Assembly: GCA_013153055.1 (NCBI GenBank)
Contig: JAADFE010000088.1
Location: 1-47,841, forward strand
Direction: 5' to 3'
DNA from: Campylobacterota bacterium
GTDB lineage: Bacteria > Campylobacterota > Campylobacteria > Campylobacterales > Sulfurovaceae
Length of the DNA stretch: 47,841 nt
The translations under genes were made by a program, and so were the position numbers. Below, in pieces: positions 17,615 to 23,838 of the stretch. How positions within the stretch are numbered: the stretch's first letter is position 1; every line of letters starts with the position of its first letter. Under the pieces are notes generated by a model. It worked only from the letters and a program-made list of their open reading frames with translations, did not search any database and had not been told where the DNA came from.

Positions 17615-17688
17615 GGATTGGTACTATCTTCTTTTTCAGACCCTGTATGTTGTATAGCACTTTTGATGTTTGTGTAACTTCAGTTATT

Positions 17689-18144
17689 TTAAATAAAAAT
17701 AAAAGAAATTATAAATAAAATAGCTATTTTACTTAGATAAAGAATAGAAACATTAAAGGTAAGCATTCTTTCTGAAAGAAGATAAATTTTCTCTAAACTT
17801 TTTATCTTATTTTTATTTTTAAATGAGTGACTTATGTAAGCTATTTTTATATTTGTTTTTTCTTTATTAAAAAAATTTTCTATTTCTAAAAGTCTTTCAA
17901 TAAATATCTTTTGATACATTTTATATAAACCCTCTATAACCCAGAATAGAAGACTGGTGATTAATGGGATAAACAGTAAAATAGGTTTATTATTTAAAAT
18001 TGATAATCCAATAATTGCAGAAAAAATACTTATAGACCAGCTTTTTATTTGAAAAATTCTTGTATCTAAATCTTTTATTATAGAATTTAGTAATTCAAAT
18101 TCTTTTAATAAAACTTGAAATTCTCTATCTGTTAATTCTTTCAT
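17689..18144 (-). CDS. Small membrane protein, unknown family
   Basis: 151 residues. An N-terminal soluble helix (MKELTDREFQVLLKEFELLN) is followed by two close membrane helices (about 33-50 and 54-74). Then comes a basic helical stretch (about 76-125), and a final C-terminal membrane helix (about 130-151, ending in IIF repeats). The helix-pair, cytoplasmic-domain, helix layout resembles small membrane effectors found near defence genes, but I cannot assign a family. It is AT-richer than its neighbours. The Rpn-like gene follows downstream on the same strand after 140 bases. Confidence 0.6.
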   Translation of the reverse strand: MKELTDREFQVLLKEFELLNSIIKDLDTRIFQIKSWSISIFSAIIGLSILNNKPILLFIPLITSLLFWVIEGLYKMYQKIFIERLLEIENFFNKEKTNIKIAYISHSFKNKNKIKSLEKIYLLSERMLTFNVSILYLSKIAILFIISFIFI

Positions 18145-18255
18145 TTATTTCCTTGAAAATATCAATTTAATATTATAACTTATTTTATATTAATAGTTAA
18201 TCTCATATTTGTTCTTGTATCGGATATAGTAATCCAACCTATAAACATCCACTAT

Positions 18256-18402
18256 TCACCCCTCAAAGCGTATCTCTCCAATGGTAATAACAGATAGATA
18301 AATATCATTTTCATCAAGTGAGCTTACATAGTCTAAAACTTTTTGATTTGGTTTCTTGGAGATAAATTCAGAGATTATATTGGTATCTAATAGATATCTC
18401 AA
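18256..18402 (-). pseudogene. Truncated VapC-like PIN toxin
   Basis: From a TTG at 18402 the frame reads MRYLLDTNIISEFISKK and later DIYLSVITIGEIRFEG before a stop. These are the first 48 residues of a PIN-domain VapC toxin, including the first catalytic Asp (LLDTN) and the Glu of IGEI. The remaining two thirds, with the other acidic residues, are gone. The start overlaps the end of the antitoxin frame (TTTTGA), as in functional vapBC pairs. Confidence 0.7.
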
Positions 18403-18576
18403 AACTCTATCCTACCTTGATAAACCTCTGAATTTCTACTTAAATCAAGCCCAACCAAAGGAGAGGATTGAAAAAAATCTACTAATGACTGTTTGTGAGG
18501 TTGAGTTTTTTTTTCGTTCCAAAACTCTTAACAGTTCTGCTCCCCAAATGGTTGTGCCATATATTTTTCTTGCCAT
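18399..18576 (-). pseudogene. Frameshifted antitoxin partner of the VapC relic
   Basis: From ATG 18576, RBS weak, the frame starts MARKIYGTTIWGAELLRVLE. It then runs through a nine-A tract (minus strand, about 18505-18513) that breaks the frame. Removing one A restores QPHKQSLVDFF and SSPLVGLDLSRNSEVYQG to a stop overlapping vapC, which looks like the C-terminal toxin-binding part of a Phd/VapB-type antitoxin. The break is either a mutation or slippage at the A tract. The palindromic element at 18594-18707 lies just upstream. Confidence 0.55.
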
Positions 18577-18593
18577 TTTTTTACTCTGTTATT

Positions 18594-18707
18594 AGACTTC
18601 TTGTAAAACTCTTTGGAATCGGAGACTTTAGTCCCGAAAAAAGCGAGGCTCTTGTGCTTTGCACTCTCTTCTAGAAAGCCGTCGGTTCCTAATTTTCTAA
18701 GAAGTCT
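18594..18707 (+). mobile_element. 114-bp palindromic MITE-like element
   Basis: Ends are AGACTTCTT and AAGAAGTCT, perfect 9-bp inverted repeats. Pairing continues imperfectly inwards (GTAAAACTC... against ...ATTTTCTAA). ATT flanks both ends, a possible 3-bp target duplication. The interior has two hairpin cores (GGAGACT/AGTCCC and GTGC/GCAC) and no reading frame. Base composition is more GC-rich than its surroundings. This is the pattern of a non-autonomous transposable element. Confidence 0.6.
18612..18641 (-). repeat. Dispersed hairpin repeat, copy 1
   Basis: The reverse complement (TTTTTCGGGACTAAAGTCTC...) matches 36382-36411 at 27 of 30 positions. Two of the three differences are the paired bases A-T against G-C within the hairpin, so the stem is kept. 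This copy is the core of the 114-bp element. Confidence 0.65.
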
Positions 18708-18790
18708 ATTGTTTTTTGTTATTTTAGCGTGTTTTTTATGAAGAGGTATTTTTAAATAAACTGAATAGTTAAATCATTGATGCTCTTAGG

Positions 18791-18821
18791 TAACATTTAT
18801 TTAACAATTTTATTATAAAAT
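18791..18821 (+). promoter_or_regulatory. Response-regulator-type box plus -10, two-component operon
   Basis: TAACA at 18791-18795 and 18802-18806 (11-bp period), 9 bases, then TAAAAT at 18816-18821. The same geometry occurs at four other promoters in the window. Being upstream of the regulator operon it suggests autoregulation. Confidence 0.65.
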
Positions 18822-18850
18822 AGCCCATACAGGTTAAAGGAGTATATCTT

Positions 18851-19162
18851 ATGAGAAAATATATGATAATATATCTGTTTTTTGTTCTATTCTCTTTTAC
18901 TCTTTTCGCAGAAGATAATGCAGAGGTCTCTATCAAAGCTCTTATTGAGAGAATAAAAGAGGCAGGAGTTGAAGATAAGAGAGTGTTGATAAATCAACTT
19001 AAACTTGAATTACGAAAAATGAATAAAGAGAGTCGCAAAAAAACTGTTATGGAGTTGAAAAACTCTCTCAATCAAAAAAAAGTTAATATAGGTCATCAAA
19101 ATAGAACCAATAGAGTACATAGGTTGATGAGACATAGACATTTTGGAGGAGGTCATAGGTAG
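18851..19162 (+). CDS. Small exported helical protein with His/Arg/Gly tail
   Basis: 103 residues with a signal peptide (about 1-20, ending LFAED). Two or three amphipathic helices rich in Lys, Glu and Leu follow (SIKALIERIKEAG, ELRKMNKESRKK), and then a basic tail RLMRHRHFGGGHR. The helical periplasmic layout recalls CpxP/Spy-type accessory proteins, but no LTxxQ motif is present, so that is only an analogy. It opens the operon: its stop overlaps the GTG of the response regulator (TAGTG). The His-rich tail may bind metal. It is preceded by AAAGGAG and by a TAACA-repeat promoter. Confidence 0.7.
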   Translation: MRKYMIIYLFFVLFSFTLFAEDNAEVSIKALIERIKEAGVEDKRVLINQLKLELRKMNKESRKKTVMELKNSLNQKKVNIGHQNRTNRVHRLMRHRHFGGGHR

Positions 19163-19791
19163 TGCATAGATTGCTTTTATTGGAAGATGACCCAAATCTC
19201 TCCAAAACTCTTATCAAATATCTCAAGCTCAATGGATATGAAGTTGATTGGGCAAAAAATGGTGAAGAGGCAGTAGAGCTTAGCTATCAAAATAGTTATG
19301 ATTTGTATCTATTTGATATAAATGTTCCTCTGTTAGATGGTATAGATTTGTTAACTCAACTAAGAAATGCAGAGGATTTTACACCAACTATTATTATATC
19401 TGCCATGGTTGATATAGAGTCGATAACCAAAGGTTTTATAGCAGGGGCTGATGATTATGTCAAAAAACCTTTTGACCCAGAAGAGTTATTGATTAGAATA
19501 AAAGCAAAAACAGCCTCATTAAAACAGAAGTTGGTTTTTAGAGATTTTGAGATAGATTTAGACTCTCATGAGATTAGATATAAAAAAGAGCTACTACATT
19601 TAGGTGTAGTCCAAAAAAATCTATTGATTGCTCTAATCCAAAACTATCCAAACCCTGTAACAAAAGATGAACTACTACTTTTGCTTGATAAGCCAACCGA
19701 TTTAGCCCTTCGAGTCAATATAGCCAAGCTCAAAAAAAACCTAGATATAAAAATACAAAGTATAAGAGGAGTTGGATATAAAATTATTTGA
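19162..19791 (+). CDS. OmpR-family response regulator
   Basis: 209 residues. The receiver domain (1-115) has the acidic pair E8-D9-D10, the phosphoacceptor D52 in LFDINVPLLDG, and K in YVKKPFDPEE. The C-terminal winged helix (about 125-209) contains VVQKNLLIALIQ and ends in IQSIRGVGYKI, as in DNA-binding OmpR/PhoB regulators, which bind direct repeats spaced about 11 bp. The start is GTG, overlapping the previous stop. Its stop overlaps the kinase start by 20 bases. It is the natural candidate to bind the TAACA direct repeats found in this window. Confidence 0.93.
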   Translation: MHRLLLLEDDPNLSKTLIKYLKLNGYEVDWAKNGEEAVELSYQNSYDLYLFDINVPLLDGIDLLTQLRNAEDFTPTIIISAMVDIESITKGFIAGADDYVKKPFDPEELLIRIKAKTASLKQKLVFRDFEIDLDSHEIRYKKELLHLGVVQKNLLIALIQNYPNPVTKDELLLLLDKPTDLALRVNIAKLKKNLDIKIQSIRGVGYKII

Positions 19792-20803
19792 AAAAGAGTC
19801 TCTAATCAAGGGATTTAGCCTTTTTTTTATTGTTATTGAACTCTTTTTATCTTTTATCTTTTATAACTACTATAGATTAGAAGAGGAGCATCTAAGCGAA
19901 GAGATATTTTTGCAGATGAAAAACTATAGCTTCTTTTTTGATGATAGTAGGTTTGATATGGATATAGTTCCAAAAGTAAAAGAGAGTCAGCTATATGAGC
20001 TCTATTTTGATGATAAAAACCTATATATATTTGTCCCACTACTTGATGATAAGGAGAACTCACTAGAGATAATATATCCACTATCAAAGTACAAAGCTCA
20101 ACTAAAAGAGATTCAATACAGCCTTTTGTGGCAGTTTTTATCTTTGAGTATTGTTGCTATTTTGATATCTCTGCTTTTTGCTTTTTATGCATTGCATCCA
20201 CTTAGAAAAGCTCTAAATCTTTTAGAGGAGTTTATCAAAGATATTATCCATGACCTCAATACCCCTATCACATCTATACTCATAAACCTAAAAATGATGA
20301 AACAGAATGAAGAGGTAGAGAGTATAGCCCAAAGTGCAAATGCTATTGCTATGTTGCATAAAAATTTAGCGATATATCTAAAAGATAGCAATTTCCAGAT
20401 GGAAAATGTCTCCATAAAAGAGGTAGTAGATGAACAGGTTAAGTTTTTTCAGCCTCTATATGATTATCTAGTTTGGAGGATTGATATCAAAGATAAGGTG
20501 GTATTGTCAAATAGAAATGCTCTAAGTAGAATAGTATATAATCTAGTAAGTAACGCATGTAAATATAACACCTCAAATGGTTTTATAGAGATAAAGATGC
20601 AAGATAGCAAAACTCTAACAATCAAAAATAGTAGCTATGGTATAAAAAATCCATCAAAAGTTTTTGATAGATTTTACAAAGAGAGTGATAGAGGGTTAGG
20701 TATAGGACTCCACATAGTAGATAAACTTTGCAAAGAGCTAAATATAGATAAAAAGTTAGAAGTAGTTAACGATGAGGTTATGGTAACACTTGTATTTAGT
20801 TAA
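19772..20803 (+). CDS. Sensor histidine kinase
   Basis: 343 residues, inner membrane. Membrane helices lie at about 14-32 and 119-141 and enclose a small, acidic periplasmic sensor of about 85 residues (FDDSRFDMD, DLLDDKEN-like Asp clusters). The dimerisation domain has H160 in DIIHDLNTPI. The ATP-binding domain shows N-box NLVSNACKYN and GLGIGLHIV. No HAMP domain is obvious between helix 2 and the H-box. It starts with TTG at 19772, served by AGAGGAG, inside the end of the regulator gene. The acidic sensor would suit cation detection, but that is inference. Confidence 0.9.
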   Translation: MDIKLFEKESLIKGFSLFFIVIELFLSFIFYNYYRLEEEHLSEEIFLQMKNYSFFFDDSRFDMDIVPKVKESQLYELYFDDKNLYIFVPLLDDKENSLEIIYPLSKYKAQLKEIQYSLLWQFLSLSIVAILISLLFAFYALHPLRKALNLLEEFIKDIIHDLNTPITSILINLKMMKQNEEVESIAQSANAIAMLHKNLAIYLKDSNFQMENVSIKEVVDEQVKFFQPLYDYLVWRIDIKDKVVLSNRNALSRIVYNLVSNACKYNTSNGFIEIKMQDSKTLTIKNSSYGIKNPSKVFDRFYKESDRGLGIGLHIVDKLCKELNIDKKLEVVNDEVMVTLVFS

Positions 20804-20881
20804 GATAAAATGCAACTATTGTAGCAAAGATTGAACATTTTTTAATATATAATTACAAAATAATTAAAAAAAGGATAAATA

Positions 20882-21301
20882 ATGAAAAAGAATAGATTGA
20901 TAGTAGGAGCTCTTTTGACAAGCTTGTTTTTTATAGGTGGTTGTAGTCAAAAAGAGGCATCTCTAAAAGTTGATAAAAAAAAGAGTGAAGTTGTAGAAAA
21001 AGCAAAGAGTGATATAGCTGTCGAGGTTAAACCAGTTGTAGATAAAAAATTAGAGGTTGTTACAAAGGTAAAACCAGAGGTCGCTATAGTTGAAGTAGAT
21101 AAAGTAGATAAGGGGGAAGTTCCTGTTGTTGTAGTTGACCCAGTTCCTGAAAAAGCACCAGTAAAAGAGGTGGAAGTTTTGCCAGTAGTTGATGATACAG
21201 TAGGTGTAGTCACCAAAGTAGAACCAACAGTAGAAGTAGTAGAAGAGGTGCCTGTAGAGGGAGATGACGCAGCAGTTGTGATAGACCCTGTTGTTGAATA
21301 A
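20882..21301 (+). CDS. Val/Glu/Pro-rich repetitive lipoprotein
   Basis: 139 residues with a clear lipobox (FFIGGC, Cys21). The mature part is low-complexity: repeated units of the type VVxKVxPxVxxVE and PVVVVDPVPE, made of Val, Lys, Glu, Pro and Asp, changing from basic near the anchor to acidic at the end. Such extended, charged lipoproteins may span the periplasm, like a flexible tether. A strong hairpin follows. It lies 78 bases after the kinase with its own AAAAAAGGATAAAT ribosome site. No family recognised. Confidence 0.7.
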   Translation: MKKNRLIVGALLTSLFFIGGCSQKEASLKVDKKKSEVVEKAKSDIAVEVKPVVDKKLEVVTKVKPEVAIVEVDKVDKGEVPVVVVDPVPEKAPVKEVEVLPVVDDTVGVVTKVEPTVEVVEEVPVEGDDAAVVIDPVVE

Positions 21302-21302
21302 A

Positions 21303-21335
21303 TTTTTGGTGTATTTATTACACCAAAAATTTTAT
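21303..21335 (+). terminator. Bidirectional hairpin terminator
   Basis: TTTTTGGTGT, a short loop, ACACCAAAAA, flanked by T-rich and A-rich runs. It separates the lipoprotein from the convergent TonB receptor gene and can act for both. Confidence 0.8.
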
Positions 21336-21366
21336 GGGAAATAGTTATTTAAATTTATATTTTTCC

Positions 21367-23208
21367 TTAAAAATTTGTATTTAATCCTATATAGAAAGCT
21401 CTAGGGCTAGTAGAGTATCCATCTACTACTTGATAGTATCTATCAAATATATTATTAACTTTTAGATAAATATTGGAGTTATTATTGAATTCATAGTTTG
21501 TTACTATATTTCCAACAAAATACTCTCCTGTCTGACGACCTTTTGTTTTTGTTGGGTCTTTTATACTAAGCATATCGTCATATCTTCTTCCAATATATTC
21601 TCCATTGAAATTTAGATTGACTTTTTCATTAAAATAATAATCCATAGAAATTTTGTATGTATCTTTTACTCTTCTTCTTAGGTCTATGCCATTTTTGTCT
21701 TTTGCTAAAAGGTAGGTATAACTCAAATCATAATAAAAATCATTTCCTACTGCAGAGGAGTATTTTGCTTCTATCCCTTTGAAAGTTGAGGTTCCATCTA
21801 TATTTATATGTTGTTGTTCTTTCTTGTCATAAGAGATAAGATTATCTACAGTATTATAAAAATATGTTAGAGATGCTCCTTTATACTCTCCTGTGATATC
21901 AAAACTTTTAGTATTTTCTGCCTCCAAATTATCATTTGGTTTACCATTTGGATTGAGTATCATAAGTAAACTAGGAGCATTATAGCCTGTTCCATAGTTG
22001 GCTTTTATGGAACTTTCTTTTGTGATATTATATTTCAATCCTAATTTTCCTGTGATTTCATCTCCAAAGTTGGAGTAGTCATCTCTTCTTAAACTTTCTG
22101 TAATAATAAGTTTATCAATAAAATTATTATTGGTGATGAATAAGGCATTTGAGTCTATATCATGTTTTGAATGATTTTTATCAACTTTAGTTATTTCTAT
22201 ATTGTCTCCTTTATAGGATGCACCTACTAACACATAGTTTTTCTCTCCATATTGAATAGTATCATGAAGTTCTACTTCATCTGTTGTACCTTCATAATTT
22301 TTAATACCTTTTTTGGCATCAAGTTCATCTTTTTTAAATTCTGCTCTATTGTAACGAAGATTAATTTGATTGTTTTGAATTTTTTTATTATAAGTTACAT
22401 TGTATAGATGGGTTTTTGTTCTTACTTCCATATCAACATTTTCTGTTCCATTGCCTACGCTATAAGTATCATTGTTGTTTTTAGTCAAAATATCTATAGC
22501 TTGAACTGAAATTTTGTCATTTTTTGTAAAGTTATAACCTAAAGATATATCTATAGTTCTATTTTTATAATTATCATCTTCATAATCATCTATATCACTA
22601 CCATATGGAGATTGAGATGAATATCCATCAGTTTTGTATTGATTAACTGATAATTTAGCACTATATTTTTCATCTTTATAAGAGCTATAAGCACCTATCT
22701 CTTGCGTATTATAACTACCATATTGGAGATTAATTCCATTATGGAAGCCTTTATCATGAGCTTTAGTAGTTATGATATTAATAACTCCTGCACTAGCATC
22801 GGCACCCCAAACACCACTTTGAGCTCCTGAAATAAGTTCAATTCTCTCGACATTTGAAAGCATGAGACGAGAAAAATCAGCTCCATATTTACTAGATGGG
22901 TCTTGAAATCTAATGCCATCTACTAGTACTAAAACACGACCACCTCCGACACCTCTTATATAAACTTTGGTTAATCCTCCCATTCCTCCTTCTTGTGTAA
23001 ATCCAACTCCTGCAAATGAGTTTATTGCATCTACAACAGAGATATAGCCTCTTTGGCGTATCTCTTCTTTGGTGATAACTTGTGCTGATGCTGTAGTATC
23101 TTCTATTGTTTGTGATACTTTTGTTGCACTTACAACTATATCATCCAATTTTATATTTTCTGCTAATAGTGCAGAGGTAACAAAACTTAGTATTACGATT
23201 TTTTGCAT
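21367..23208 (-). CDS. TonB-dependent outer-membrane receptor (BtuB/CirA-like)
   Basis: 613 residues with a signal peptide (about 1-16) and a TonB-box-like DDIVVSATK. The plug domain (about 35-150) contains SVVDAINSFAGVGF, VYIRGVGGGRVLVLVDGIR and WGADASAGVINIITTK. A 22-strand-type barrel follows, closing with FYIGLNTNF and a terminal Phe. Plug and length suggest the cobalamin/siderophore group, but the ligand cannot be deduced. No cobalamin riboswitch is apparent upstream. A short open frame (23259-23411) precedes it on the same strand. Confidence 0.93.
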   Translation of the reverse strand: MQKIVILSFVTSALLAENIKLDDIVVSATKVSQTIEDTTASAQVITKEEIRQRGYISVVDAINSFAGVGFTQEGGMGGLTKVYIRGVGGGRVLVLVDGIRFQDPSSKYGADFSRLMLSNVERIELISGAQSGVWGADASAGVINIITTKAHDKGFHNGINLQYGSYNTQEIGAYSSYKDEKYSAKLSVNQYKTDGYSSQSPYGSDIDDYEDDNYKNRTIDISLGYNFTKNDKISVQAIDILTKNNNDTYSVGNGTENVDMEVRTKTHLYNVTYNKKIQNNQINLRYNRAEFKKDELDAKKGIKNYEGTTDEVELHDTIQYGEKNYVLVGASYKGDNIEITKVDKNHSKHDIDSNALFITNNNFIDKLIITESLRRDDYSNFGDEITGKLGLKYNITKESSIKANYGTGYNAPSLLMILNPNGKPNDNLEAENTKSFDITGEYKGASLTYFYNTVDNLISYDKKEQQHINIDGTSTFKGIEAKYSSAVGNDFYYDLSYTYLLAKDKNGIDLRRRVKDTYKISMDYYFNEKVNLNFNGEYIGRRYDDMLSIKDPTKTKGRQTGEYFVGNIVTNYEFNNNSNIYLKVNNIFDRYYQVVDGYSTSPRAFYIGLNTNF

Positions 23209-23258
23209 TATTTATCCCTTGATATTTTTTATTGAAATTTTAGTCTGTTTTTAAAATA

Positions 23259-23411
23259 TCAAGTAGATGGTGGAGAGTTGATTTTGAGATTTAAAGGGCG
23301 TCCATCACATGTTGAGATAGTACTAAATAGAGCAATTAGCTTTATAGTAGAAACATTAGCCATAATTGCCTTTAGAGAGAAGTAATTTCTCCCAAAACCT
23401 CTAATTCTCAC
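23259..23411 (-). CDS. Possible 50-residue ORF upstream of the TonB receptor
   Basis: From a GTG at 23411, preceded by AAAAGGAAAATAG, the frame reads MRIRGFGRNYFSLKAIM... to INSPPST. The C-terminal INSPPST recalls the NSQAPPTIS end of the 90-residue protein at 29119-29391, which also precedes an outer-membrane gene. It may be a shortened relative of that protein, or a relic. Coding status is uncertain. Confidence 0.35.
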   Translation of the reverse strand: MRIRGFGRNYFSLKAIMANVSTIKLIALFSTISTCDGRPLNLKINSPPST

Positions 23412-23724
23412 CTATTTTCCTTTTTATAAAAAGTATAATTAAAATTAATCAAAAAAAGGCTTAAATTTTGAGATAACGAAGATATAGAGTACAGAAAATT
23501 TTAAAATAAATGACAAATCTACATATTGTTTATATTATTTTTTAAATTTTTATTTTTAATTTTTTATACATAATGTCAAATTTACTATCTATTCTCTTTT
23601 AATTAATATAGGTTTATTTACTTTTATAATAAATAGAATATTGATTATTAATTGTAGCTTATAAAAAAGATAACTATGTCTCTAAAAAAGTTATATTTCA
23701 AATGTAAAACTTAATTATAAAAAT

Positions 23725-23759
23725 ACAATAAAATTGATTATATTTATCAATTTTATTGT
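23725..23759 (+). promoter_or_regulatory. 14-bp perfect stem upstream of the octaheme cytochrome
   Basis: ACAATAAAATTGAT, a 7-base loop, ATCAATTTTATTGT. It lies about 80 bases before the cytochrome start, in an otherwise featureless, very AT-rich gap (23412-23838) where I see no other gene or RNA. It could be an operator or a leader hairpin. There is no U-tract for a forward terminator. Confidence 0.5.
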
Positions 23760-23838
23760 TCTAATTAAGTTCTATCTTTAGTTGTTGCTATATAATTTTA
23801 AACATATTTAAATATATAAAAACAAAAAAGGAAAAATT

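Noticed and set aside
20947-21216. Long minus-strand frame rich in Thr and Ser
   Set aside because: It is the mirror of the Val/Glu/Pro repeats of the lipoprotein gene; there is no ribosome site, and the opposite frame has a clear signal peptide.
21359-21366. Possible cobalamin riboswitch for the TonB receptor
   Set aside because: The BtuB-like plug made me look, but the leader on the proper side (23209-23450) shows no B12-box or comparable structure.
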